Shown here piece by piece: positions 39,572 through 49,229 of a stretch of 64,000 bases of DNA. How positions within the stretch are numbered: position 1 is the stretch's first letter; every line of letters begins with the position of its first letter. The translations under genes were made by a program, and so were the position numbers. The DNA comes from Nonomuraea angiospora. GTDB lineage: Bacteria > Actinomycetota > Actinomycetes > Streptosporangiales > Streptosporangiaceae. The notes under the pieces were generated by a model. The model saw nothing but the letters and a program-made list of their open reading frames with translations, was not told the DNA's origin and did not search any database. The stretch lies in assembly GCF_014873145.1 (NCBI RefSeq), contig NZ_JADBEK010000001.1, positions 4,898,001-4,962,000 on the forward strand. Reading direction: 5' to 3'.

Positions 39572-42500
39572 TTGTCCACATTCCACACGCGGTTATCGGC
39601 GGTGTTATCGGGCTCGGTGCTCGTGCTCGCCGCCGGGCTCGCGCCGCTCCACCAGGCGGCAGCCGCGGCCACCGGGCCCGATGAGAGGCCCGCTGAGACC
39701 CAGCCGGCCCGTGTCACCCTCACCCTCATCACCGGAGACGTCGTCGAGTACGCGCCGGCGCAGGGCGGCGTCCCCTCCATCGCCATCAGGCCGGCGCCCA
39801 GGCCCGGCGGCGCGGACGTCACGTTCGCCACGCTGCCCGGCAAGGACGGCGGATATCTGGTCCTGCCCTCCGACGCGGCCCCCATGGTCGCCGCCGGAAC
39901 GCTGGACGAGGAGCTGTTCGACGTCGAGACGCTGGCGCGCGACCGGCGCGTCGAGGCGATCCCGCTGCTCGTCACCTACCCGGGCGACCCCACCCCCGCC
40001 ACGCTCGCCGGCTCCGCCCGGTCCCTGCCGGCCGGCGAGGACGTGCGGGTGCTCGACAGCGTCAACGGCGCCGCGCTCACGGTACGCGCCGACCGGGCCC
40101 GCGACTTCTGGGCCGGGCTCGGCACCGGCGCCAAACTGACCGGCGGCGCGATCTCCAAGATCTGGCTGGACCGCAAGACCCGGGCCTCGCTCGACAAGAG
40201 CGTGCCCCTCATCGGCGCGCCGGCCGGGTGGGAGCGCGGGTTCGACGGCAAGGGCGTCAAGGTCGCCGTCCTCGACACCGGGATCGACGCCGGCCACCCC
40301 GACTTCGCCGGACGCATCCTCGCCAGCGAGAACTTCTCCGACTCCGCCGGCATCGCCGACAAGGTCGGGCACGGCACGCACGTCGCCTCGACGGTCGCGG
40401 GCGCCGGCCCCACGTACAAGGGCGTGGCGCCGGCCGCGTCCCTGCTGGTCGGCAAGATCCTCGCGGACAACGGCCTGGGCGACTGGTCGTGGGCCATCTC
40501 CGGCATGGAGTGGGCCGCCGCGCAGGGCGCCGACGTGGTCAACATGAGCCTGGGCACCTGCTGCGGCAACGGCACCGACCCGATGAGCCAGGCGCTGAAC
40601 GAGCTCACCAAGAAGTACGGCACGCTCTTCGTGACGGCCGCCGGGAACGAGGAGGACCCGCTCACCGTGAGCGTCCCGGCGGCGGCCGACGAGGCGCTGG
40701 CCGTGGGCGCGGTGGACAAGGAGACCGGCACGACCCTGGCCGGCTTCTCCAGCAAGGGGCCGCGGCTGGACGACGCCGCCGTCAAGCCGAACATCGTCGC
40801 CCCCGGCGTGGACATCGTGGCCGCGCGCTCGGCCAGCTCCTCGCTGCCCGGCATCCCGGGCGACGACAGGTACACGACCTTCAGCGGCACCTCCATGGCC
40901 ACCCCGCACGTCGCCGGGGCCGCCGCGATCCTGGCCCAGCAGCATCCCGACTGGCGGGCCGCCGAGCTGCGAGACGCGCTGACCTCGACGGCCGTGCGCA
41001 ACGACGGGCACAACTGGTTCGAGCAGGGCAGCGGCCGGGTGGACGTGGCCCGCGCCGTCACCCAGAGCGTGTTCGCCACCTCCGTCGTGGACTTCCGGCT
41101 CCTCGGCAAGCCCGCCACCAGGCAGGTCACGTACCGCAACCTCGGCTCCCAGCCGGTTACGCTGGCCGTCTCGCTCGTCACGCGCGGCTGGAGCGGCAGG
41201 CCCGCGCCGGACAGGGCGGTCAAGCTGGGCGCGCGGAGCGTCACCGTGCCCGCGAACGGCACCGCGGCCGTCTCCCTCACCGCCGACCCGTCGGCCGGCC
41301 CGATCGGCGCGTACGGGGGCTGGGTGACGGCGAGCGGCGGCGACGTGCGGCTGGTGACGCCGTTCAGCTACTACACGGGTCCCGCCACGCACCGGCTGGG
41401 GGTGTCGCTGGTCAACTCGTACGGGACCAAGGAGTTCTTCCCCGGTTACCAGGCCGAGCCCCTCGTGTACGCGATCCCGTCGAAGCGGGCGAACAGCCCG
41501 GAGGACCCGTTCAACCCGTACGGCTACTACTACCTGCGTACCGACTATTCGGGCAACGGCGAGTTCTGGCTGCCCGCCGGGGACTACGAGGTGATCGGCG
41601 TCGCCAACGAGAGCCGGCTCAGCAACCGTACGAGCTGGGTGATCGAGAACGTCCACCTCGACGGGGACAAGGCCGTCACCCTGGACGCCCGCAGGACGGC
41701 GCCGATCCGGCCGAGGACGCCGAAGCCGCTGGACGGGGCCGGGAACGCGTACTACGTGCGCACGTTCACCGACCGCACCCAGCCGGTCTCGCTGTACGGC
41801 GGGGTCCAGGGCGGCGGGCAGCAGCTGTTCGTCACGCCGGTGTCCTCGGTGAAGACGGGCAAGGTGCGGCTGTCGCACCAGTGGAACCTGGAGCCTCCCG
41901 TGCTCGCCTCGGCCACCGCGGGCGCGCTGGCCCTGCATCCGGCGTACGACGTGGAGTCCATGCGCAGGCTGACCGCCGCCACGTCCTACCCCGTCGTCTC
42001 GGTCGGAAGGGGACGGCCGGAGGACTTCTCGGGCGTGGACGTCTCCGGCAAGCTCGTGCTCGTCGGGATCCCCGTCGAGAGCGGCTACGTCAACGCGAGC
42101 GTCCAGATGGACGACGCCGGCCGCGAGGCCTCCCTGCGCGGCGCGGCGGGCGTCGTCGGCTTCCTCGACGTGGACGGCGGGCGGGCCCGCGTGCCGCTGG
42201 GCTGGTCCCTGCGGCTGGGGCTGGACGCCGCCGAAGGCCGTTCGCTGCGCTCCGCCCTGGCCAAGGGGCCGGTCTCGCTGCGCCTCGAACCCTCCACGGG
42301 GCCGAGTGCGATCTACCACCTCCGCTTCGACTCGCGCGGCCGGGTGCCGGCGCGGCCCGCCGAGGTCGACCTGGGACGGCTGGTACGGATCGACGCCGCC
42401 TACCACGCCGACAAACCGGACACCAGCGGCTGGGAGTACGGCGAGTCGACGGCCGGCGAGGAGCCGGGGCGGATGACGTACGGCGGCTCGCTGCGGATGC

Positions 42501-43360
42501 CGCTCACCCGGACCGAGTACTTCGGGCCCGTGTCCGACGACGTGGTGTGGTCCCGCTCGATCACGAACGACGGGCTGGTCCTGCACTCCGACGACCGGTT
42601 CACCGGTGACGACCGGCGGGTCTCCGAGCAGTGGTTCAAGGCGCCGCTGGTGCCCGCCGCCGCGGACGTGCCGCCGGGCTACCCGGTCAAGGTGCCGTGC
42701 GCGTCGTGCCGGGACTCCGAGCGGTTCGTGCCTTTCGAGCAGTGGCGCGACTCCGACCCCCGTCACTACAGCGAACTGAGCCCGGTCACCTCGGAGTCCC
42801 GGCTGTTCACGGCCGATCGGGAGCTGGCCCCGCAGGGCTGGCGTCCGCGGTTCTTCACCGTGCCCGGCGGCCCAGGGGCCTACCGCGTGGAGGCCGTGGA
42901 CACCTCGGGACGCACCCTGTCCGGCAAGGTCACGACCACCGCGCGCTTCGCCTCCTCCCCGCCGCCGTCCACGGGAGCGCCCCGGGGGTACGCGTGCTCG
43001 TTCGGGGCGGGGTGCGCGTTCCAGCCGGCCGTCCAGATCACCTATGACCTGCCCCTCGACCTGCTGAACCGGGCCCCGGCCGGGGAGCCGTTCGCGTTCG
43101 ACCTGCGCGCCGGCGCGCACTCGGCCGTGCGCCGGGCGCCCGCCGTCAACCGGGTCACGGTCGAGTTCTCGGTCGACGACGGCGCGACCTGGCGGGCCGC
43201 GACGCGGGTCAGCAAGCGCGGCGACGGGCGCTTCCGCGTGGAGCTGGCGCATCCCGCCCTGGCGCGGACCAGCGGGTTCGTGTCGCTGCGGGTCACGGCG
43301 TCGGACCCGGCGGGCGGCTCGACCACCCAGACCGTCAACCGGGCCTACGCCCTCAGATAG
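39572..43360 (+). CDS. Large secreted subtilisin-like (S8) peptidase
   Basis: 1262 residues; TTG start with AAAGGG 6-7 bp upstream and a signal peptide ending near HQAAAAA. The catalytic domain (about 210-495) has Asp in AVLDTGIDAGHPD, His in VGHGTHVAS, the oxyanion Asn region TAAGNEEDPL and Ser in GTSMATPHVAGAAAI, all intact. An N-terminal region (35-200) is the inhibitory propeptide. After the catalytic core come beta-rich domains, a PA-like insert near VDVSGKLVLVGIP, and a C-terminal region with a CASC and paired Cys. Size and build match actinobacterial multi-domain subtilases. The CebR-like box upstream suggests cellulose-linked control. Confidence 0.92.
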   Translation: MSTFHTRLSAVLSGSVLVLAAGLAPLHQAAAAATGPDERPAETQPARVTLTLITGDVVEYAPAQGGVPSIAIRPAPRPGGADVTFATLPGKDGGYLVLPSDAAPMVAAGTLDEELFDVETLARDRRVEAIPLLVTYPGDPTPATLAGSARSLPAGEDVRVLDSVNGAALTVRADRARDFWAGLGTGAKLTGGAISKIWLDRKTRASLDKSVPLIGAPAGWERGFDGKGVKVAVLDTGIDAGHPDFAGRILASENFSDSAGIADKVGHGTHVASTVAGAGPTYKGVAPAASLLVGKILADNGLGDWSWAISGMEWAAAQGADVVNMSLGTCCGNGTDPMSQALNELTKKYGTLFVTAAGNEEDPLTVSVPAAADEALAVGAVDKETGTTLAGFSSKGPRLDDAAVKPNIVAPGVDIVAARSASSSLPGIPGDDRYTTFSGTSMATPHVAGAAAILAQQHPDWRAAELRDALTSTAVRNDGHNWFEQGSGRVDVARAVTQSVFATSVVDFRLLGKPATRQVTYRNLGSQPVTLAVSLVTRGWSGRPAPDRAVKLGARSVTVPANGTAAVSLTADPSAGPIGAYGGWVTASGGDVRLVTPFSYYTGPATHRLGVSLVNSYGTKEFFPGYQAEPLVYAIPSKRANSPEDPFNPYGYYYLRTDYSGNGEFWLPAGDYEVIGVANESRLSNRTSWVIENVHLDGDKAVTLDARRTAPIRPRTPKPLDGAGNAYYVRTFTDRTQPVSLYGGVQGGGQQLFVTPVSSVKTGKVRLSHQWNLEPPVLASATAGALALHPAYDVESMRRLTAATSYPVVSVGRGRPEDFSGVDVSGKLVLVGIPVESGYVNASVQMDDAGREASLRGAAGVVGFLDVDGGRARVPLGWSLRLGLDAAEGRSLRSALAKGPVSLRLEPSTGPSAIYHLRFDSRGRVPARPAEVDLGRLVRIDAAYHADKPDTSGWEYGESTAGEEPGRMTYGGSLRMPLTRTEYFGPVSDDVVWSRSITNDGLVLHSDDRFTGDDRRVSEQWFKAPLVPAAADVPPGYPVKVPCASCRDSERFVPFEQWRDSDPRHYSELSPVTSESRLFTADRELAPQGWRPRFFTVPGGPGAYRVEAVDTSGRTLSGKVTTTARFASSPPPSTGAPRGYACSFGAGCAFQPAVQITYDLPLDLLNRAPAGEPFAFDLRAGAHSAVRRAPAVNRVTVEFSVDDGATWRAATRVSKRGDGRFRVELAHPALARTSGFVSLRVTASDPAGGSTTQTVNRAYALR

Positions 43361-43373
43361 CACCGATCGGGCT

Positions 43374-43411
43374 CTCCGGTGACGGCCGTGCCGCCACGGC
43401 TGTCACCGGAG
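43374..43411. terminator. Bidirectional terminator between convergent genes
   Basis: 17-bp arms (CTCCGGTGACGGCCGTG and CACGGCTGTCACCGGAG, one G-T pair) with a 4-nt loop. It contains the stop codon of the epoxide hydrolase gene on the minus strand. Confidence 0.8.
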
Positions 43412-44557
43412 GCCGCGGAAGAACGTCCGCACATCTTCGACCAGGAGCTGGGGAACCTCCATCGCCGCGAAGTGGCCGCCGCGCTCGAACTCCGACCAGT
43501 GGACGACGTTGTTGTCACGCTCGGCGATGGAGCGGACTCCGAAGTCGCCGGGGAACACCGCCACCCCGGCGGGGACCTCGGAGCGTTCCGCCGGCCGTCC
43601 CCAAGCGGCCCTTCCCTCCTTGTAGAGGCGGGCGGACGAGGTGGCCGTACCGGTCAGCCAGTAGACGCTGACGTTGGTGAGCAGCAGGTCGCGATCGACG
43701 GCGTCCTCGGGGAGCTCGGCAGCCGGATCGGTCCACTCCTTGAACTTCTCGACGATCCAGGCGAGCTGCCCGGCCGGCGAGTCGGCGAGCCCGAACCCCA
43801 GCGTCTGCGGACGGGTCGACTGGATGATCGCGTACCCGGTGCCCTCTTCCATCTGCCCCTGCAGGGCGGCGAGCCGCTCCTGCTCGGCTCCGCTCAGACC
43901 GGCCAGCTCCGCCGGATCTCCGGTGGGGAATCCGAGACTGCCGTTGACGTGGACGCCCACGACGTGCTCGGAGTCGATGCGGGCCAGCTCCGGAGAGACC
44001 ACGGAACCGGTGTCGCCGCCCTGGGCGCCGTACCGCTGATAGCCGAGCCGCCTCATCAGCTCCGCCCAGGCGCGGGCGATCCGGGACAGGTCCCAGCCTG
44101 TCTCGCGCGTCGGCCCGGAGAAGCCGAACCCGGGGATCGACGGGGCGATGACGTGGAACGCGTCGGCCGGGTCGCCACCATGGGCACGGGGGTCGGTGAG
44201 CGGCCCGATGACGTCCATGAACTCCACGATCGAACCCGGCCACCCGTGGGTGATGATCAGCGGCAAAGCGTCCGGCTCGGGTGAGCGGACGTGCAGGAAG
44301 TGAATGTTCTGTCCGTCGATCGTGGTGGTGAACTGCGGGAAGTCGTTGAGCCTCTTCTCGTGCTCGCGCCAGTCGTAGGAGGTCCGCCAGTACTCGGCCA
44401 GCCCTTTCAGGTAGCCGACGGGGACGCCGTAGGTCCAGCCGACGTCGGGCAGCTCGTCGGGCCAGCGGGTACGCGCCAGCCGGTCCCGCAGGGAGTCCAG
44501 GTCGGCCTGCGGGATATCGATGCGGAACGGCAGGATTTCGGTGCTTTCGTTGTGCAT
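43403..44557 (-). CDS. Epoxide hydrolase (EHN-type, EphB-like)
   Basis: 384 residues. N-terminal EHN domain ([20 protein letters not shown] with TRWPDE) followed by an alpha/beta hydrolase: [11 protein letters not shown] (HGxP), nucleophile Asp in [17 protein letters not shown] (G-G-D-x-G), and His in [15 protein letters not shown] near the C-terminus. A Tyr of the lid is likely at [12 protein letters not shown]. It opens epoxides with water. Divergent from a WYL regulator with 63 bp between, so probably controlled by it. Confidence 0.92.
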   Translation of the reverse strand: MHNESTEILPFRIDIPQADLDSLRDRLARTRWPDELPDVGWTYGVPVGYLKGLAEYWRTSYDWREHEKRLNDFPQFTTTIDGQNIHFLHVRSPEPDALPLIITHGWPGSIVEFMDVIGPLTDPRAHGGDPADAFHVIAPSIPGFGFSGPTRETGWDLSRIARAWAELMRRLGYQRYGAQGGDTGSVVSPELARIDSEHVVGVHVNGSLGFPTGDPAELAGLSGAEQERLAALQGQMEEGTGYAIIQSTRPQTLGFGLADSPAGQLAWIVEKFKEWTDPAAELPEDAVDRDLLLTNVSVYWLTGTATSSARLYKEGRAAWGRPAERSEVPAGVAVFPGDFGVRSIAERDNNVVHWSEFERGGHFAAMEVPQLLVEDVRTFFRGLR

Positions 44558-44620
44558 GGGCCAGACGTTAAATCGCCTTGCGGACGATTACTGTCCTCAA
44601 CGGGCGTCAGACTGAGAACT

Positions 44621-45583
44621 GTGTTGGAGACCTCAGCGCGCCTGCTCCGGCTCCTGTCGATGCTTCAGCTGCGACGGGACTGGTCCGGCGCCGACCTCGC
44701 CGAGCGCCTGGACGTCGACGTACGAACCGTCCGGCGCGACATCGACAAGCTGCGCAGCCTCGGCTATCCGGTGCGATCCGCGTCGGGCACGTCGGGCGGC
44801 TACCGCCTCGGCGCCGGTGCGGCCCTCCCGCCGCTGCTGCTCGACGACGAGGAGGCCGTGGCGGTCGCGGTCGGACTCCGTGGCGCCGCGGTCGGCACCG
44901 TCGCGGGGATCGGGGAGACGTCGGTGCGCGCGCTGCTCAAGCTCGAACAGGTGCTGCCGTCCAGGCTGCGCCGCCGGGTCAACGCGCTGCAATCGGCCAC
45001 CGTGTCCATGCCCGGCGCCGGGCCGACGGTGGACCCGCAGACGCTGACCGTGATCGCCGCCGCCTGCCGCGATCACGAGCGTCTGCGCTTCGCCTACCGC
45101 AGCCGCGACGAGACGGCGAGCACCCGCGTCGTCGAGCCCCATCGGCTCGTGCACACCCCCCGCCGCTGGTATCTCGTGGCCTGGGACACCGGCCGTGAGG
45201 ACTGGCGGACCTTCCGGGTCGACCGCATCGAGAGCATGCCCTCCTCCGGACCGCGGTTCACCCCGCGCCCGGCACCGGCCGAGGATGTCGCGGGTTACGT
45301 CTCCGAGTCCGTCGCGTCGGCTCCGTACCGTCATCAGGCCAGGATCCTGCTCCACACCTCCGCCGAGCGGGCGGCCGCCGGCATGTCTCCCACGGCGGCC
45401 CGGATAGAAGCGATCGACCAGCACACCTGCCTGCTGCACACGGGATCCGATTCGCTCGACGAGATCGCCCTCTATGTCGGACTCACCGGGTTCGACTTCG
45501 AGATCCTCGACCCACCCGAACTCCTCGACCACATCCGCGCCCTCACCGACCGCCTCGCCCGGGCGACCCGGCCGAGACGGTGA
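44621..45583 (+). CDS. WYL-domain transcriptional regulator
   Basis: 320 residues from GTG (VLETSARLLRLLSMLQ). HTH: WSGADLAERLDVDVRTVRRD; WYL domain: RLVHTPRRWYLVAWDTGRED near residue 184; WCX-type C-terminus. Third WYL regulator in the window and, like the others, divergent from one metabolic gene. No clear palindrome is seen in the 63-bp gap. Its stop overlaps the start of the phosphopantetheinyl transferase gene. Confidence 0.9.
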   Translation: MLETSARLLRLLSMLQLRRDWSGADLAERLDVDVRTVRRDIDKLRSLGYPVRSASGTSGGYRLGAGAALPPLLLDDEEAVAVAVGLRGAAVGTVAGIGETSVRALLKLEQVLPSRLRRRVNALQSATVSMPGAGPTVDPQTLTVIAAACRDHERLRFAYRSRDETASTRVVEPHRLVHTPRRWYLVAWDTGREDWRTFRVDRIESMPSSGPRFTPRPAPAEDVAGYVSESVASAPYRHQARILLHTSAERAAAGMSPTAARIEAIDQHTCLLHTGSDSLDEIALYVGLTGFDFEILDPPELLDHIRALTDRLARATRPRR

Positions 45584-46245
45584 ACGATAATGCGTTCACC
45601 ATGCTCGATGAGATCATGCCCCCGTGGGTCGCCACCGCCGAGCGCTTCGGCGACCCGCCGGGCATCACGCTCTTCCCGGAGGAGGAAGCGCTCGTTTCGG
45701 ACTCGGCGGAAAAGCGGCGGCACGAGTTCCGCACGTCCCGCCACTGCGCCCACCTGGCACTACGGCAGCTCGGCGTGGCCCCCCGCCCCATCCTCCGCGG
45801 CGACCGCGGCGCCCCTGCCTGGCCGCCCGGGGTCGTGGGCAGCATCACGCACTGCGCGGGCTACCGGGCGGCGGCGGTGGCGCACGGCGCCCTGTCGATC
45901 GGCATCGACGCCGAACCGCATCTCCCGATGCCGCGCGGCGTCCTGGAACGAACCGCGACCCCGGCGGAGGCCGCCGCCCTGGACCTCCTGGGCCTCCCGG
46001 ACCCGGGCCGGCTGCTGTTCAGCGCCAAGGAAGCGATCTACAAGGCGTGGTACCCGCTGACGGGCCGCTGGCTCGGCTTCCTGGACGCCACAGTGACCTT
46101 CACGCCCCCGCTGGCCGGGTTCGGGACGTTCGCCGCCGAGATCGCGGTCCATGGCCCGGGCCGGCCGGCCCGCTTCGAGGGCCGCTGGCTGGTGAGGGGC
46201 GGCCTGATCCTGACGGCGATAGCGGTCCCCGCCCCCTCCGCCTAG
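45580..46245 (+). CDS. 4'-phosphopantetheinyl transferase (Sfp/EntD type)
   Basis: 221 residues from a GTG overlapping the WYL stop (GTGA); a later ATG (45601, MLDEIMPPW) is a possible alternative. Signatures: VVGSITHCAGYRAAAVA, SIGIDAEPH (Mg-binding G-x-D) and LLFSAKEAIYKAWYPLTGRW (K-E-x3-K). It activates carrier proteins of polyketide, peptide or fatty acid synthases by adding phosphopantetheine. No PKS or NRPS gene is in the window, so it acts on distant targets. The FxS RiPP locus next door does not need it. Confidence 0.9.
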   Translation: MNDNAFTMLDEIMPPWVATAERFGDPPGITLFPEEEALVSDSAEKRRHEFRTSRHCAHLALRQLGVAPRPILRGDRGAPAWPPGVVGSITHCAGYRAAAVAHGALSIGIDAEPHLPMPRGVLERTATPAEAAALDLLGLPDPGRLLFSAKEAIYKAWYPLTGRWLGFLDATVTFTPPLAGFGTFAAEIAVHGPGRPARFEGRWLVRGGLILTAIAVPAPSA

Positions 46246-46258
46246 CCCCGGGCCGCGG

Positions 46259-48814
46259 TCAGAGGACGGGCGGGTCGAAGTCGAAGTCCAGGCGGTTGCC
46301 CTGGCGGGACACCAGCACGTCGGGGTGGTTGGGGCCGAGCACCCGGTCGTAGCGGTCCAGCACGTCCTCCCGCAGCGCCGCCGCCTCCTCCGCGGCCCCC
46401 GTGGCGAGCAGGTCGCCGACGAGGTTGGCCCCGGCGGCCAGCGTCACCGGGTGGTCGTCGCCGAACAGGGCGCGCAGGTCGCGCAGGGTCTCCTGCCCGA
46501 GCACCCGCGCCTCCTCGTGCAACCCCACCTCGGCCAGGTCGCTGGCGAGGTTGATGGCGCAGGTCAGGGAGAAGTAGTGCTGGCGCGTGAGCCGCCGGTC
46601 GAACCCGGCCAGCGCCGCCTCGTCGATCTCCCTGGCCTGCTCCTTGCTGCCGCTCACGCGCAGCAGCAGGGCGAAGTTGCTGTCGCAGCCGTACTTGAAC
46701 GGGTGGTCGTCGCCGTACATGCTGGCGAACCTGGAGACGATGTCGCGCAGCAGCCGCAGCGAGTCGTCCACCTGGTCGGCGGCCCGCTGGGCGTTGGCCA
46801 GGCACAGGGCGGCGGCGAGGGTGTCGGGGTGGTCGATGCTGGTGCCGCGTTTCTGCAGCTCGAAGGTGCGATCGGCGAGCTCGAGCGCCTCTTCGATGAG
46901 GCCCGCCCGGCGTTTGGCGATCGACAGGTCCTTGGCGCTGCGCATCGTCCAGGGGTGCTCCTGGCCCAGCTCCTGGAGGCCGAAGTCGTAGGCGTCCTGG
47001 CCGAGGTCGCACGCCTCGCGGTAGCGGCCCTGGAGGCGTACGACGCGGGCGAGGTTGTTCATGGAGGCGAGCACGTTGGCGCGGCTCGCCCCGGACCCGG
47101 CCTGGCGCTGCAGCTTGAGCACGCGCGCCTGCAGCGTCTGCGCCTCCTGGTAGTCGCCCAGCAGCAGGTGGTCGAGGGCGAGGTTGTTCATGGCGCGCAG
47201 GGTGCGGCGGTGGGCACGGCCGAAGACCGCCTCGTGCCTGCTCAGCGACTCCCGGTCGTGCTCGCGCGCCTCCGCGAAGTCGCCGCGGTAGCGCAGGTCG
47301 GCGCCGTGGCTGTTGGTGAGCAGCAGGGTCTCCTCGTCGCCCTCGCCGAGCACGCGCCGCATCCGCTCCATGAGGGCCTTGTTCAGCTCGAACGACTCGT
47401 CGATGGCGCCCAGCTCGCGGATGATGATCGCGTAGTGGCGCTGGGCGGTGAGCACGTCCCGGTCGTCCTCGCCGCTGTCCACCCGCCAGGCCTCCAGGAA
47501 CTCCTGCACCAGCTCGCGGGCCGAGGCGAAGTCGCCCGAGGTGTAGACATAGCGGATGATGCTGAGGGCGAACTTGCGGACGTTGGGGTCGCGGCTGCCC
47601 TTGACGTCGGCCGTGGTGATGTGGCCGAGGAGGTTGGCGTAGCGGGGCCAGGCCGAGGTGTCGTCGGGCTCGTAGCCGGCCACCGAGGCCGACAGCAGGA
47701 GGTGGACCTCGCGGCGGAAGGCGTCGGCCTCGTCGCCGTCGAGCTCGTCGCGCAGCAGCGCCTGGACCAGCCGGTGGACCTGGACCGTACGGCTCTCCGA
47801 GTCGATCCGCACCAGGGCGTACCTGCCCAGCTCCCGGATGACCTGGCTGAGCTGGATCGGGTCGGCCAGCAGGCCGGCGATCTTGGATCCGGCCGCGTAC
47901 GCCTCGGGCAGCTCGTCCAGCAGGTCCCGCGGGATCGGCTCGGGCCCGAAGAACGCGAAGCAGCGCAGCAGCTCGACCGCGTCGGGCAGCCTGGCCTTGA
48001 GCTGCGACACCGAGGTGGCCCACGCCGCCGTCATCGACAGCGGGTAGTCGGACGGCTTGTTGGCGCCCAGGAGCCGGGTCGTCTGCCGCTTCAGCAGCCG
48101 CAGATATTCCTCGGCCGACATGCCCGACTCGGCCTGCAGCGCGCCCGCCTGCTCCAGGGCCAGCGGCAGGTCGCCGAGCGCCTCGGCCAGCCGGTCGGCC
48201 TGCTCGCGGCCGAGCGCCCGCCCCACCCGCCTGACCAGGAACGTGACGCTCTCCTCGCGCTCGAAAACGTCCACGGGCAGGGTGTCGACGACGCCCTGCC
48301 AGCTGTGGTTGCGCGAGGTGATCAGCACGTGGCCGGGGCCGCGCGGGACGATGTCGTTGATCTCCAGGTTCTCGGCATTGTCGAAGATCAACAGCCAGTT
48401 CCGGTACGGCTCGCCGCGCCGCAGCGCGTCCAGCGCGGCCTCGGCCGCGTCCTCGACGCTGTGGGGACCGACCTTGAGGTGCAACTCCCGGGCCAGCCCG
48501 GCCAGCGACGACTTCACCAGCATCGTCTGCGCCGCCGGCACCCACCACACCAGGTCGTAGGCGTGCCTGAAGCGGTGGGCGTACTCGATCGCGAGCTGCG
48601 ACTTGCCCACGCCGCCGAGTCCTTGCAGAGCGTGCGGCGCAGGCTGAGACTGGTCCTGTGCCTGGGGGAGGACGGCGGTGACCTTGGACTGGAGCCCCGT
48701 ACGCAGCTTCTCGATGAGGTCGTCCCGACCCGTGAAGTTCTTGTTCCGCTGGGGAACTTTGCCCCATACGGACGGTGCATGGGCAGAATCGTGTTGCGAG
48801 TGCGAATTTGTCAC
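46259..48814 (-). CDS. fxsT: FxsT: FxSxx-COOH system NB-ARC/tetratricopeptide-repeat protein
   Basis: 851 residues. NB-ARC NTPase: Walker A QGLGGVGKSQLA (Lys71), Walker B NWLLIFDNAEN near residue 140, GLPLAL-like DLPLALEQAGAL, and ARC/winged-helix region to about 390. The rest is TPR repeats (ALDHLLLGDYQEAQTLQARV, LAKAQ-type helices up to 850). This is the build of the TPR protein that accompanies FxSxx-COOH peptides; it resembles STAND regulators. It is divergent from the precursor gene (102 bp apart, AT-rich promoter region). Its role is unproven; regulation or substrate recognition is plausible. Confidence 0.88.
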   Translation of the reverse strand: MTNSHSQHDSAHAPSVWGKVPQRNKNFTGRDDLIEKLRTGLQSKVTAVLPQAQDQSQPAPHALQGLGGVGKSQLAIEYAHRFRHAYDLVWWVPAAQTMLVKSSLAGLARELHLKVGPHSVEDAAEAALDALRRGEPYRNWLLIFDNAENLEINDIVPRGPGHVLITSRNHSWQGVVDTLPVDVFEREESVTFLVRRVGRALGREQADRLAEALGDLPLALEQAGALQAESGMSAEEYLRLLKRQTTRLLGANKPSDYPLSMTAAWATSVSQLKARLPDAVELLRCFAFFGPEPIPRDLLDELPEAYAAGSKIAGLLADPIQLSQVIRELGRYALVRIDSESRTVQVHRLVQALLRDELDGDEADAFRREVHLLLSASVAGYEPDDTSAWPRYANLLGHITTADVKGSRDPNVRKFALSIIRYVYTSGDFASARELVQEFLEAWRVDSGEDDRDVLTAQRHYAIIIRELGAIDESFELNKALMERMRRVLGEGDEETLLLTNSHGADLRYRGDFAEAREHDRESLSRHEAVFGRAHRRTLRAMNNLALDHLLLGDYQEAQTLQARVLKLQRQAGSGASRANVLASMNNLARVVRLQGRYREACDLGQDAYDFGLQELGQEHPWTMRSAKDLSIAKRRAGLIEEALELADRTFELQKRGTSIDHPDTLAAALCLANAQRAADQVDDSLRLLRDIVSRFASMYGDDHPFKYGCDSNFALLLRVSGSKEQAREIDEAALAGFDRRLTRQHYFSLTCAINLASDLAEVGLHEEARVLGQETLRDLRALFGDDHPVTLAAGANLVGDLLATGAAEEAAALREDVLDRYDRVLGPNHPDVLVSRQGNRLDFDFDPPVL

Positions 48815-48915
48815 GATATCGCCTTGAGTCGGCCGGTCGTCACATCAAGCATAGACAGCATATTGAAGCCAGAGATAGATAGGATCCGCTAGATCCATCA
48901 GGTCCAGGGAGAGCG

Positions 48916-49083
48916 ATGAACAAGGAAGCAGTGCAGGGGTACGGCGGTGGTCTCATTGATGTCAGCGGGCGCACCCTGGAGGAGCTCAAAGACATCGACG
49001 ACTCCCGGCTGAAGGACGCCATAGACCGCCTTCTCGACGAGACCGGCGTGACGCCCGTGGCCAAATTCCAGTCTTCCATCTGA
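48916..49083 (+). CDS. fxsA: FxSxx-COOH RiPP precursor peptide
   Basis: 55 residues: MNKEAVQGYGGGLIDVSGRT then LEELKDIDDSRLKDAIDRLL, ending PVAKFQSSI. The C-terminal F-Q-S-S-I is the F-x-S-x-x-COOH signature of this RiPP class, in which the radical SAM enzyme crosslinks the Phe ring in the F-x-S motif to form a cyclophane. The leader is an acidic amphipathic helix. GGGAGAG lies 6 bp before the ATG. A hairpin 13 bp after the stop separates it from the downstream operon, so it may be transcribed more strongly than the enzymes. Confidence 0.92.
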   Translation: MNKEAVQGYGGGLIDVSGRTLEELKDIDDSRLKDAIDRLLDETGVTPVAKFQSSI

Positions 49084-49095
49084 GGCAGCCCGCGG

Positions 49096-49126
49096 GTCGG
49101 CCGCCACGCCTGACCTGCGGGCCGAC
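49096..49126. terminator. Hairpin after precursor gene (attenuator candidate)
   Basis: GTCGGCC and GGCCGAC, perfect 7-bp stem, 17-nt loop that can add CGC/GCG with a bulge. Typical position for partial termination between a RiPP precursor and its maturation genes. Confidence 0.5.
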
Positions 49127-49186
49127 ACTTCCCCCACATTTAGGCCAGCCCGAAAACATTCACATATTTCCATCCGTCCCGGGTCA

Positions 49187-49192
49187 TATACT
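49187..49192 (+). promoter_or_regulatory. Possible -10 element before SIR2-like gene
   Basis: TATACT within an AT-rich patch (49150-49192), 37 bp upstream of the GTG start; no matching -35 at 17-18 bp is seen. Confidence 0.3.
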
Positions 49193-49229
49193 CCTCAGCA
49201 CAAGAATGGTCCTGCCGGTGGGGTGGCGC

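Noticed and set aside
39605..43363. A 1252-codon open frame antisense to the subtilase gene
   Set aside because: Composition is Val/Gly/Arg/His-rich with no motifs; it is the usual antisense shadow in high-GC DNA, while the plus strand has an intact S8 triad.
45580..46245. Phosphopantetheinyl transferase as part of the neighbouring RiPP cluster
   Set aside because: FxS RiPPs need no carrier protein; the gene is coupled to the WYL regulator and converges on fxsT.
46325..48892. An 855-codon plus-strand frame over fxsT
   Set aside because: Leu/Val/Gln-rich shadow; the minus strand encodes a clear NB-ARC/TPR protein with Walker motifs.
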